Positions 24,320-32,905 of a stretch of 64,000 nucleotides of DNA are shown one piece after another; position 1 is the stretch's first letter, and every line of letters starts with the position of its first letter. The position numbers were made by a program, and so were the translations under genes. Source of the DNA: Pseudomonadota bacterium (GTDB lineage Bacteria > Pseudomonadota > Gammaproteobacteria > Steroidobacterales > Steroidobacteraceae); NCBI GenBank assembly GCA_016703895.1, contig JADJBE010000006.1:124001-188000 (forward strand). The letters are read 5' to 3'. The notes beneath the pieces were generated by a model. That model saw only the letters and a list, made by a program, of their open reading frames with translations. It was not told the DNA's origin and did not search any database.

Positions 24320-26399
24320 ATGGCTGACTGCGCAGGTGCAGTCGCAACGCGACCAGCAAAGCAAGCATCGCGAGTGAAACCCATGCTAACGATCCGCCAC
24401 CGCCACCACCGCCGCCACCGGACGAAGGTGGCGCGACAACCGGTGGAATCGTAGTGGTTGGCGGCGGAGTCGGTGTCGGCGGGGTGGGTGGCGCCGGATC
24501 CGGAGGTTGCGGCGCCGGCGGCGTGGGTGGCTCGGGCGCCGGCGATTCCGGACTGGGGCAAACGCCACTGTTAGCACTCGCTGGCGCCGGCGACGAGACG
24601 AATTGCGAACCAATGTTGACGGTCGCGATATCCGTCAGCCCACGATCGTCGGTGATTGTTAGCCGCAGCACAACCGTGCCGCTGGCTGGCGTCACGACGG
24701 TCGCGACCGCGGTGTTTGCGCCGACGATGCCTGGAGCAGGCGTCGGCGCACTCACGACTTCCCAGGTATAGCCGCTAATATTGCGTCCACAGGCCGCGCC
24801 GCTGCCGCTGGCATCGAGTCGTACGTCCTGGCCGGCGGCGGTCGTTAGGGGTGCGGCAATAGCCGCGACGGGCCGCTGCGCAGCACGAACGGCTCCCAAG
24901 GCATTGGCCATGCCGGCGCCACATACGTCAGTGGTGCAGACACACTCGCTGATCTGCGGTGTTGAGTCCTGATTGGGTGTTACGCACAACGGGAGCCCGC
25001 CACTTGCCGCAGCAAATGGAGTTGCACCTTCGCGCAGCCGATTGCGCAACTGCACCGTGCCGAGATTGCGGTTGGTCGAGGCCATCAGGGCAGCGATGGA
25101 GGCGACGATGGGTGCTGCGAAACTGGTGCCGACGTTGGGTTTGAACTGATCGGTAAGAAAATCCGCGGCTGGCGTCGTGGTGCCAGTGTTAGAGGTCGTG
25201 TCGAGTGAGTACAGGCATGCCTGGCCGCCTCCGTTGACGCAGTTGCCGCCCGGCGCACCCAGGGTGATCGCTGAACCCAGGTTGCTGAAACCGACCTTGG
25301 TGCCGGTATGGCGCAGTCCCGCCACCGCAACGACACCCGGGCAGTTGGCCGGCGCAGACACCTCGCCGCCCTCGTTGCCAGCCGATACGACAACTAACAC
25401 GCCACGACCGTTGAGTTCCGAGAGCAGTTGTGCATAGGCTGCCGAGCACGAACCTGTTGAACCCAGGCTCAGGTTAAGAATCCTGGCGGGATTGGGGTTG
25501 TCAGGGACTCCCGGTACGGGTAGACCGGCTGCCCAGCGCATGCCGGCGAGGATGTCGGAATCGCGGCCGCCGCACTTGCCAAGTACTCGTACGGGCAACA
25601 AAGGAGAACCCCAGGTGCCGCCCGCAATCCCGCTGCTGTTGTTAGTGATGGCCGCGATCATGCCGGCAACTCGCGTGCCGTGCCAGGAGCTGTTGCTGGT
25701 GGTGCAGTTAGCGAAAATCGGCTCGCTCTTGTCGGCTGTCGTCAGCCAGTCGCCAGGATCCGAAGCGTCTGCATCACGCCCGTTGTTGTCGTTAGCAACC
25801 AGAAAGGTGCCGTTCGATTCCCCTGATACGAAGTCGTAGCCTGGGAGCACGCGCCCGCCGTTGCTCACCCGCCCCAGATCGGGATGATCGTAGCGAATCC
25901 CGGTATCGAGTACGGCGACGACCACGTCGGTGTCGCCAGTGGTGATGTCCCAGGCGCCCAGTGCGTCGACTGCCGCCGGTTGCGCGCTCTGTAGATACCA
26001 TTGATTGATGAATAGGGGGTCGTTTGGCGCGGCTTGGGCTTGGCGTCGTTCGTCAGGCACGATGAAGTCGATCCGTGGGTCGCCTTGCAAGCTGCGCAAT
26101 AGGTCGGCCGGCGAGCGGGAGGCATCGTCGGGGACGAGATCGAGCGCCTGCAAGCCCGGGCCAATGTCGCGCGTTGCGCGCAACTTGGTGCCACTACGGT
26201 CGGCGAGCGAACCTGCGAACAATTTCATGCTGTTTGCTGTCGGCGGACCGAAGGGCGTCGATCGGTACTGGACAATGAAGCCGAGTGCGTCGCTAGCTGT
26301 CGCACTACTAACAGGCTCGACGGCCCGTCCTGCGGTGCTCCAGAGCAACACCATGACCAACAGTGCGCAGCGGGTGTCCAGAGCCTTTCGGTACGACAT
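24291..26399 (-). CDS. S8 subtilisin-like peptidase with GlyGly-CTERM tail
   Basis: 702 residues from ATG 26399 (an upstream in-frame start adds eight residues before the signal peptide). Residues 1-26 are a signal peptide, 30-125 a propeptide. The triad is Asp165 (AVLDTGIRYDHPDLG), His240 (NSSWHGTRVAGMIAA) and Ser426 (VGTSFAAPIVASIAALM). A PKD-like domain follows (about 525-620), then a Pro-rich linker, then a Gly run, a hydrophobic helix and Arg residues at the end. This last part is the GlyGly-CTERM signal cut by rhombosortase, so the enzyme is probably released or sorted at the cell surface. No rhombosortase gene is in the window. Confidence 0.9.
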   Translation of the reverse strand: MSYRKALDTRCALLVMVLLWSTAGRAVEPVSSATASDALGFIVQYRSTPFGPPTANSMKLFAGSLADRSGTKLRATRDIGPGLQALDLVPDDASRSPADLLRSLQGDPRIDFIVPDERRQAQAAPNDPLFINQWYLQSAQPAAVDALGAWDITTGDTDVVVAVLDTGIRYDHPDLGRVSNGGRVLPGYDFVSGESNGTFLVANDNNGRDADASDPGDWLTTADKSEPIFANCTTSNSSWHGTRVAGMIAAITNNSSGIAGGTWGSPLLPVRVLGKCGGRDSDILAGMRWAAGLPVPGVPDNPNPARILNLSLGSTGSCSAAYAQLLSELNGRGVLVVVSAGNEGGEVSAPANCPGVVAVAGLRHTGTKVGFSNLGSAITLGAPGGNCVNGGGQACLYSLDTTSNTGTTTPAADFLTDQFKPNVGTSFAAPIVASIAALMASTNRNLGTVQLRNRLREGATPFAAASGGLPLCVTPNQDSTPQISECVCTTDVCGAGMANALGAVRAAQRPVAAIAAPLTTAAGQDVRLDASGSGAACGRNISGYTWEVVSAPTPAPGIVGANTAVATVVTPASGTVVLRLTITDDRGLTDIATVNIGSQFVSSPAPASANSGVCPSPESPAPEPPTPPAPQPPDPAPPTPPTPTPPPTTTIPPVVAPPSSGGGGGGGGGSLAWVSLAMLALLVALRLHLRSQPFKPTRAALS

Positions 26400-26456
26400 A
26401 ATCTCAGTTCGTGCAAACAGCAATTTGCCGATGATGCCCAGATTCGCGACCGACTT

Positions 26457-27797
26457 TCAGGATTCAGCTCTCGCTTCCAACTCTCGACGGAAGTGCGGCA
26501 GGCCCCATATGAAAAGCAGCGTGGCGCCTACCGCAGCTCCGCCCGCGACGATCGCCGCTGACTTGCCGACCGCCAAATCGCTGCCGAACACGTGGTCGGT
26601 GATCCAGGCTGTCATGAAGGGCGCCAGTCCGATGCCGATCATGTTGACGAAAAATAGGTAGACCGCCGACGCCTGCGCGCGCATGTGTGACGGAGTCAGC
26701 ACGACGACGGCGGCGCCACCTGCGCCAAATGCAAAGCTGGTAAAAAATCCGATCGGCAACATTAGTAACAAGCCGACGCGCGGATCAGGCATCAAGGTTG
26801 CCGTCGCCGCAAAGGGAATCATCACCGCCGCCGCGATCAGGCCTACTCGCATCGTCGCATCAAGTCGACCTGCCTTGCGCATCCGATCGGCGAGCCAGCC
26901 ACCGGTCAGAATGCCGATCGTGCCGAACACGCCGATCACAAGCCCCACGTATAGCCCGGCATCGGGAATCGAGTAGCCGTGCAAGCGCACGAAATACTGC
27001 ACGCCCCAGATCTGAAAGACGTTCATGATCATGCCCATCACGGAGAAGCCGAGTACCAGGCCCGCGTAAGCACGCCAGTGGCTCAGCATATACTTGAGTG
27101 TGTCGAGGATCTCGCCGACTGCCGATTTGCCGGTCACCGGTGTTGGCTTGCGCCGCGCGGGTTCCTTGATCGTGAGCAGCAGCGCTGCGAGCAACAGCCC
27201 TGGCAAGCCCACTACCAGAAAGCAGGCCTGCCAGGACTTGATAGTGCCAATGAGCGGCAGGGTGTAAAACGGATTGTTGGCCACGTAACCGATCACTTGC
27301 CCACCGATGATCAGCGCGAGTCCGACACCGAGCGGTAGTCCGATGACGTATACGGACAATGCGCGACCCAGCTGTTTCTCTGGAAAACTGTCACCGGCCA
27401 TGGAATACGCCGCGGGTGACAACGTTGCCTCGCCAACGCCGACACCTATCCGTGCCAACGCCAGTTGCCAGAAGCTTTGCGCCACACCGCACGCTGCGGT
27501 CATCAGACTCCAGAAGCCGACACCCCAGACAACCAGTTTGCGGCGGTTATAGCGGTCAGCTGCCCAGCCGATAAAAATACCGCAGAAGGTGTAAAAGAAC
27601 GCGAAACCCCAGCCGTAGAGCAGCGAAAACACCGTGTCATTAATCGCGAATTCTTTGCGGATCGGTCCCACTAACAGACCAAAAATGATACGGTCGATGA
27701 ACGAGACGATGTAGGCCAGCATCAGCATGACGACGCCGTACCAGGCGATAGACGGTGTGGGGTAGGGCGTATTGGTCGCCTTCATTGGCTCATTCAT
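26457..27797 (-). CDS. MFS transporter, spinster-like
   Basis: 446 residues from ATG 27797 (MNEPMKATN); an upstream start would add 19 residues with no membrane role. Twelve hydrophobic helices are visible. The MFS motif after helix 2 reads GWAADRYNRRKLVVWG, and the second-half copy reads GGWLADRMRKAGR. The opening YIVSFIDRIIFGLLVGPIRKEF is typical of the spinster branch often found beside catabolic genes in proteobacteria. The substrate, probably an organic anion or lipid-like molecule, is unknown. It diverges from a VOC lipoprotein gene 46 bases away. Confidence 0.88.
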   Translation of the reverse strand: MNEPMKATNTPYPTPSIAWYGVVMLMLAYIVSFIDRIIFGLLVGPIRKEFAINDTVFSLLYGWGFAFFYTFCGIFIGWAADRYNRRKLVVWGVGFWSLMTAACGVAQSFWQLALARIGVGVGEATLSPAAYSMAGDSFPEKQLGRALSVYVIGLPLGVGLALIIGGQVIGYVANNPFYTLPLIGTIKSWQACFLVVGLPGLLLAALLLTIKEPARRKPTPVTGKSAVGEILDTLKYMLSHWRAYAGLVLGFSVMGMIMNVFQIWGVQYFVRLHGYSIPDAGLYVGLVIGVFGTIGILTGGWLADRMRKAGRLDATMRVGLIAAAVMIPFAATATLMPDPRVGLLLMLPIGFFTSFAFGAGGAAVVVLTPSHMRAQASAVYLFFVNMIGIGLAPFMTAWITDHVFGSDLAVGKSAAIVAGGAAVGATLLFIWGLPHFRRELEARAES

Positions 27798-27843
27798 ATT
27801 GTGATCGTTGCATGATGAGCGGCTAATCGCTAGGGTAACGTCC

Positions 27844-28962
27844 ATGTCGTCCAAACATTTTGCGAATCAATCGCGCCGACACTGCGGAGCCAGCGCACGC
27901 ATCGCCGGCTGTCTCACGCTGCTCGCGCTGGCGGCTTGCGCCAAACCAGCAGCGGATCCGCCATCAGATCCAGCGGCCGACCGGACAATGGGTGAGTCCA
28001 CCCCGGAGCTACAAGTCATCGTCACGGGTGGGCTGCATACCGTTACCCTGATCACCGCGGCGCCTGAGCAGGTGCGAGGGTTTTTTGCCGCCTTCGGTCT
28101 CGAGCCCTTGCCGCTGCCACCCGTCGGACCAGGCGCATTGCGCGCCGAGGCCGCATTGTGGGGCGTCACGGAGGAAGTTGCTGCGACCCAGTCAATGCTG
28201 GCTAACAGTCGTCTGCCCGGCGCGCCCCGCCTGCGCGTGCTCACGGTTGCGCCCGACAGTGCAACAGTACGCAGCGACTATTCGGCTCAGGCTGACGGCG
28301 GCGCCTCGTTAGGCTTCGCTTGTCTGCCGTCGGCTGAACTGGCGGGTCTTGCGCCCGCCGCACAGTTCGAGGTGACAGTGCCGCGTCCCGACAATGCAGG
28401 TAACTACACGGTGCAGGAACGCTACTTCCACGCGCCCGAGAGTGTCCTGATCCCGTGCGTCACACGGCCGCCGGACGTTGCGCCGATCGCGCCGCTGGAT
28501 CCTGCGGTGGGCGTGGGCGGGCCTGCCTATGCCGGAATCGTCGTCGCCGATGTCGAGCGTGAGTTGCGTTTCTATCGCGACGGTCTGGGGCTAATAAAGA
28601 CGCGCGACATCGAGCTGCGAGAGCCCAAATTGTTAGCCGCGGCCGGCTTGCCGACCGACGCCGTGGTGCGATTCGTGCAGGTGGCGGCGCCGGGAACCCA
28701 AAGCGGAGTTCTGACCTTGCTCGACCTTGGTGCGAAGGGCGTACGCAACGAGCATCTTCGACCACCGGCGCGTGGCCTGGTGCTATGGACGTTTCCGGTG
28801 GGGGATATTCTGGTCGCACGCGACCGTGTGAAAGCCGCGGGCGGGGTGGTCGTGGCGGGACCGCTGGCAACCACCAGCCCGTACTTGGGGGACCATCAGG
28901 CGTTAACCGTACGGACGCCGGCAGGTGTCTTGTTGGAGCTCGTGGCGACGACCGTCGAGTAG
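27844..28962 (+). CDS. VOC domain lipoprotein
   Basis: 372 residues from ATG 27844, chosen because it places the leader at the start: an Arg-rich segment, hydrophobic LTLLALAAC and a lipobox Cys. The mature protein has two VOC-like halves. The second is clear, from PAYAGIVVADVERELRFYRDG to LTVRTPAGVLLELVAT. The first (VTLITAAPEQVRGFFAAFG) is degenerate. An exported VOC protein anchored to a membrane is unusual, since glyoxalase-type enzymes are cytosolic. It may be a binding protein or periplasmic dioxygenase-like enzyme. It lies 25 bases before the convergent glyoxalase I gene. Confidence 0.7.
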   Translation: MSSKHFANQSRRHCGASARIAGCLTLLALAACAKPAADPPSDPAADRTMGESTPELQVIVTGGLHTVTLITAAPEQVRGFFAAFGLEPLPLPPVGPGALRAEAALWGVTEEVAATQSMLANSRLPGAPRLRVLTVAPDSATVRSDYSAQADGGASLGFACLPSAELAGLAPAAQFEVTVPRPDNAGNYTVQERYFHAPESVLIPCVTRPPDVAPIAPLDPAVGVGGPAYAGIVVADVERELRFYRDGLGLIKTRDIELREPKLLAAAGLPTDAVVRFVQVAAPGTQSGVLTLLDLGAKGVRNEHLRPPARGLVLWTFPVGDILVARDRVKAAGGVVVAGPLATTSPYLGDHQALTVRTPAGVLLELVATTVE

Positions 28963-28986
28963 CCGCGAGGCGCCAAGTTCCTCGCG

Positions 28987-29400
28987 TCAGCCGTTTCCCA
29001 GCAGTTCGATTTCATTGCCCTCGGGATCGCGCAGTAGGGCGATGATGCGCCCGCCTGGGCGCATTGGCGCCGGCGCGCGGTCTAGCGTCACGCCACTGTG
29101 CTGCAGGCGCTCGCAGAAGCCGTGAATATCTTGCACGCCTATGCCCAGGTGGCCGTAGGCCGTGCCGCGCTCATACGGCCGCCCGCCGTCCCATTCATGC
29201 CACAGCTCGACCTGCGGACCGCTCGGCTGCGCTCCGTAGCCGATGAACACTAACGAGTAACGCTGTCGGTCGAATTCGATACGGCGGATCTCTTGCATGC
29301 CCAGCTGGCCACAATAGAAGCCGAGCATCGCATCCAGGTCGCGGACACGCAGCATCGTGTGCAGTAGTCGCGCGGCGGGTGGTGACGAGTCATTTAGCAT
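28987..29400 (-). CDS. gloA: glyoxalase I (lactoylglutathione lyase)-like
   Basis: 137 residues, the normal length for GloA. The metal and substrate blocks are present: HTMLRVRDLDAMLGFYCGQLGM with the first His, RYSLVFIGYG, QVELWHEW with Glu, GHLGIGVQD with the second His, and DPEGNEIELL with the last Glu. It would turn the methylglyoxal-glutathione adduct into S-lactoylglutathione. Its ATG overlaps the end of the FAD dehydrogenase gene by 11 bases, pairing D-lactate production with a candidate D-lactate or 2-hydroxyacid dehydrogenase. Confidence 0.85.
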   Translation of the reverse strand: MLNDSSPPAARLLHTMLRVRDLDAMLGFYCGQLGMQEIRRIEFDRQRYSLVFIGYGAQPSGPQVELWHEWDGGRPYERGTAYGHLGIGVQDIHGFCERLQHSGVTLDRAPAPMRPGGRIIALLRDPEGNEIELLGNG

Positions 29401-30805
29401 TTCGCAGGACCTTGCCAGGATTCAAGATGCCGCGTGGATCGAACGCTTGTTTCAGCGTGCGCATGAGCTCCAGTTCCACTGGATCAGTATAGCGCTCGAG
29501 CTCTTCGAGCTTGAGTTGCCCAATCCCATGCTCGGCACTGAAACTGCCGTGCATCTCATGTACCAGATCATGGATCACGCGCTTGATCTCCGCTTGGCGG
29601 CGCAGTAGTGCCTCGCCGGCACCGCTGGCGGTGATGTTGAAATGCAGGTTGCCGTCGCCGACATGACCGTAGGCCACGAGGTAGCCCTCCGGAACGTGCT
29701 GTGCGACCCATGCGGAAGCGACTGCGACGAATCGCGGCAATGCCGTTATCGGCAGGGAGACATCGTGCTTCAAACTAGCACCTGCACGACGCTGGGCTGC
29801 CGGAATGGATTCCCGCAAGCGCCAAAAATCGCTACGCTGCCGCTCATTCTGCGCGACGCTTGCATTGCTGATTTCACCCGCGTTCATAGCGGCCTCGAGC
29901 GCCTGGTCGAGGCAAGCGTTGAGTTGTTCGTCGGCGGCGGATGAAGTTAGTTCTACCAGTAGGTACCAAGGTGACGAATCATCGAGCGGATCTGCGACAC
30001 CAGCTATCAAACGAGTTGTCAGCTCGATGGCGATGCGCGGAATCAGTTCGAACGAGGCGACACGCTCGCCGCTGACGGCGCGCAGCCGGGCGAGCAGCGC
30101 GACGGCTTGTGCCGGCGAGGGGATCGCAACGAAGGCCGTAGCCGACGCTAACGGCTGCGGCAAGAGTTTGAGTGTCGCCGCGGTAATGACCCCAAGTGTG
30201 CCTTCTGCGCCGATGAACAGAGACTTGATGTCGTAGCCCGTGTTGTCCTTGCGCAGTGCGCGCAGTGTGTCGAGCACGCGACCGTCCGCGAGGACGACTT
30301 CCAGCCCCAATACCAGGTCGCGCGTCATGCCATAGCGCAGGACGTTCAGCCCGCCGGCGTTGGTAGACAGATTGCCACCGAGTTGACAGCTCCCTTCGCT
30401 ACCCAGTGCCAGCGGGAAGTAGCGTTGAGCCGCCGCCGCCGCCTGTTTGATGGTCGCGAGAATGCAGCCCGCCTCTGCCGTCAGCGAATAGTTGTCCGGG
30501 TCTACCGCGCGTATAGCCTTGAGGCCCGAGAGCAGTAACAGCAGCTGTGACCCGCTCGCATCGGGCGTCGCACCGCCACAGTAGCCCGTGTTGCCGCCTT
30601 GCGGCACGACGCTGATGCGCTGCTCATGACAATAGGCCAACAGGCTTGCAACCTGAGCGGTGGATTGCGGTGCGACCACGGCTGCCACCGCGCCCTGATA
30701 AAGGCCGCGCTGGTCGGTCAGTAGCTCGGCAGGCGGCGCATCGAGTACGGCAGCATCACCCACTCGAAGGCGCAGTTCTCGCAGTAGTTCGGCGCGTGAC
30801 GGCAT
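29390..30805 (-). CDS. FAD-linked D-2-hydroxyacid dehydrogenase (GlcD/D2HGDH type)
   Basis: 471 residues. The FAD-binding half has VVPQGGNTGYCGGATP, SEGSCQLGGNLSTNAGGLNVLRYG and IGAEGTLGVITAATLKL. The C-terminal half has the metal-binding AYGHVGDGNLHFNI and SAEHGIGQLK, then LMRTLKQAFDPRGILNPGKVL. This is the D-lactate/D-2-hydroxyglutarate dehydrogenase family, which passes electrons to ETF or quinone. Its coupling with glyoxalase I favours D-lactate as substrate, but this is inference. Confidence 0.88.
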   Translation of the reverse strand: MPSRAELLRELRLRVGDAAVLDAPPAELLTDQRGLYQGAVAAVVAPQSTAQVASLLAYCHEQRISVVPQGGNTGYCGGATPDASGSQLLLLLSGLKAIRAVDPDNYSLTAEAGCILATIKQAAAAAQRYFPLALGSEGSCQLGGNLSTNAGGLNVLRYGMTRDLVLGLEVVLADGRVLDTLRALRKDNTGYDIKSLFIGAEGTLGVITAATLKLLPQPLASATAFVAIPSPAQAVALLARLRAVSGERVASFELIPRIAIELTTRLIAGVADPLDDSSPWYLLVELTSSAADEQLNACLDQALEAAMNAGEISNASVAQNERQRSDFWRLRESIPAAQRRAGASLKHDVSLPITALPRFVAVASAWVAQHVPEGYLVAYGHVGDGNLHFNITASGAGEALLRRQAEIKRVIHDLVHEMHGSFSAEHGIGQLKLEELERYTDPVELELMRTLKQAFDPRGILNPGKVLRNAK

Positions 30806-30820
30806 GCCGCCAGTGTACCG

Positions 30821-32113
30821 TCAGCCGAGCGCGAGCATCGCGCGACGACAGCCCGGCTTGGTCAGCAACATCTGCACATCACCGAGCTGTCGCTCGGCAA
30901 AGCCGCCTTCGCAGTAGCACAGGTAGTACTCCCACAAGCGCACAAAGCTGTCCGGATAGCCGAGCTTGCGGACGGCGGCGAGATTGCTGAAAAACCGTTC
31001 GCGCCAATGCTGCAGTGTCGTCGCGTAGTGTGGGCCGATGTCTTCTAGATGGAAGATCTTGAAATCCGTTACGTGTGCGATCGAGCTGCTGATTGCCTCG
31101 ACCGAGGGAATGAAGCTACCCGGAAATATGAAGCGCTGGATGAAGTCGACGCTGCGCAACGCCTGTGCATAGAACTGATCCTGGATCGTGATCGCCTGCA
31201 GCAGCATCGCGCCGTTTGGCTTCAATAGTGCGGCGCACTTGCGCAAGTATGTGTCCAGGTAGCGCGCGCCGACCGCCTCGATCATTTCGATCGACACGAG
31301 TTTGTCGAAACGGCCGGTCAGGTCGCGATAGTCCTGTAACAGCACCGTCACGCGGTCCGCCAGACCCCGGCTCGCGACTAGTTCGCGCGCATAGTCATAC
31401 TGTTGTTGTGAGATGGTAGTTGTCGTCACTCGACAGCCATAATTCTCTGCTGCGTAGACTGCCAGGCCTCCCCAGCCAGTACCGATCTCCAGCAGTTCGT
31501 CCTCGGGGCGCAAATCGAGTTTGCGACAGGTGGCTGCAAACTTCGCGATTTGCGCGTCATGCAAACTCATGGTCGGCGCGGTGAAGATCGCGCAGGAATA
31601 AGCCATCGTCTCATCGAGCATCAGTCGATACAGATCGTTGCCCAGATCGTAATGCGCGGTGATATTGCGTGCGCTGCCGCTCTTGCTATTGCGGTTCGCA
31701 AAGTGAAACAGCTTGTGTAGCGGTTGACTGACCAGCGTTGCCCAGCCGCTGTCGAGAGCATTCATCTGGTCGCGATTCGCGACAAAGATGCGCACCAGAT
31801 TGGTGAGGTTGTCGCAACGCCACAGGCCACGAATGTACGCCTCGCCCGCACCCACGGTACCGCCGAAGGCGGTGTCGGCGAACATCTGCGGATGATCGAT
31901 GTGCAACGTGCAAGCGAGATCGAAGTCAGGCGTGCGCTTGCCAAAGCGATGCTCGCGGCCAGCCTCGATGACGCGTAGCTCGCCATGGCGAAAGCTCTCG
32001 AGTTGGCGCAACAACAACTTGCGGCCAAGGCGTGCAAGCCAGGTGGGATTGCCCGCCGGCAAGCCGCGCTCGTAGGGAATGATGGACGGCTTGGTGTTGG
32101 TGTCGGTTGTCAT
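30821..32113 (-). CDS. cfa: cyclopropane-fatty-acyl-phospholipid synthase family
   Basis: 430 residues from ATG 32113, which overlaps the DUF1365 stop as ATGA. The methyltransferase part has ITAHYDLGNDLYRLML, the SAM motif LLEIGTGWGGLAVYAA (207-222), LQDYRDL, SIEMIEAVG and FIQRFIFPGSFIPS, all typical of CFA synthase. It methylates an unsaturated acyl chain in membrane phospholipid. It is the last gene of a four-gene lipid operon with a desaturase, which could make its double-bond substrate. True Cfa or a relative that makes methylated or furan fatty acids are both possible. Confidence 0.9.
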   Translation of the reverse strand: MTTDTNTKPSIIPYERGLPAGNPTWLARLGRKLLLRQLESFRHGELRVIEAGREHRFGKRTPDFDLACTLHIDHPQMFADTAFGGTVGAGEAYIRGLWRCDNLTNLVRIFVANRDQMNALDSGWATLVSQPLHKLFHFANRNSKSGSARNITAHYDLGNDLYRLMLDETMAYSCAIFTAPTMSLHDAQIAKFAATCRKLDLRPEDELLEIGTGWGGLAVYAAENYGCRVTTTTISQQQYDYARELVASRGLADRVTVLLQDYRDLTGRFDKLVSIEMIEAVGARYLDTYLRKCAALLKPNGAMLLQAITIQDQFYAQALRSVDFIQRFIFPGSFIPSVEAISSSIAHVTDFKIFHLEDIGPHYATTLQHWRERFFSNLAAVRKLGYPDSFVRLWEYYLCYCEGGFAERQLGDVQMLLTKPGCRRAMLALG

Positions 32114-32898
32114 TGTGCTTTTCTTTCGGTCGGCTGGGTATCGGGATGAGCATAGAACGGAGCGCGTTTCAGCCAAAGCTTGAATGCCTGCCAATAGATC
32201 AAGGAGCCGACCTTGACGGTGACCCATGGTATTGACACGAGTGCGCGCGCCAGCGATCCGCTGGTGATCGCTTGGCGCTTCAGGTGTAGCGTGGCATCAA
32301 AAGCAGAGCGGCCGTCGCGCCAGTTTTCCATATGCACATCCAGCGTCGTGTTGGGTACGCCGAATCGCCAGTCGTAGCGCATATCCATGGGCATGAACGG
32401 CGACACATGGAACTGCTTGTCGAACTCGAATCGCCAGACGTGTTTACCCATGCGGCTGGCGGTGTCGAGCGGCAAGACGTAGGCATGCCGCTCGTTCCAC
32501 GGCGTGTTGGTGATTTCCGCGACGATCGTCTCGAGCTTCTCGTCGGCGGCATCGAACACGTAGTAGAAACTGACCGGGTTGAAGCACGCGCCAAAGAAGC
32601 GCAGATGCGTGAGGAGCCGGATTGGTCCGAGCGGGCGCCGGCCAGTGTCACGTGCAACGAGGTCCCGTACTGCGTCGGCCAGGGGCTGTGACGGGTCGCC
32701 ATAATAGTCGCGCCGCCGGAACCAGGCGGGTGCTGGACGCCGCGCGGACCACAGCCAGAACCGGTCGAAAACGGTCGGCAGTTCGGCCAGGTCCAGATAA
32801 GTCATGAAAATGCGGTAACGGAACGCGTTGCCACGCGGGCCGAAACGACGGTGCTGGATGGTGCCGATATAGAGGCCACTTTTCATATCGTCCAGCAT
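32110..32898 (-). CDS. DUF1365 family protein
   Basis: 262 residues from ATG 32898; MKSGLYIGTIQH four codons in (32886) is also possible. The family signature is clear: GTIQHRRFGPRGNAFRYRIFM, YLDLAELPTVFDRFWLWS, RDYYGDPSQPLADAVRDLV, LLTHLRFFGACFNPVSFYYVFD, and a basic C-terminus after a weak hydrophobic stretch. DUF1365 is found between flavin amine-oxidase-like and CFA synthase genes in many proteobacteria and has no assigned reaction. Here it has the same place, seven bases after the flavoprotein and overlapping cfa. Confidence 0.88.
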   Translation of the reverse strand: MLDDMKSGLYIGTIQHRRFGPRGNAFRYRIFMTYLDLAELPTVFDRFWLWSARRPAPAWFRRRDYYGDPSQPLADAVRDLVARDTGRRPLGPIRLLTHLRFFGACFNPVSFYYVFDAADEKLETIVAEITNTPWNERHAYVLPLDTASRMGKHVWRFEFDKQFHVSPFMPMDMRYDWRFGVPNTTLDVHMENWRDGRSAFDATLHLKRQAITSGSLARALVSIPWVTVKVGSLIYWQAFKLWLKRAPFYAHPDTQPTERKAQ

Positions 32899-32905
32899 CG
32901 CGTGG

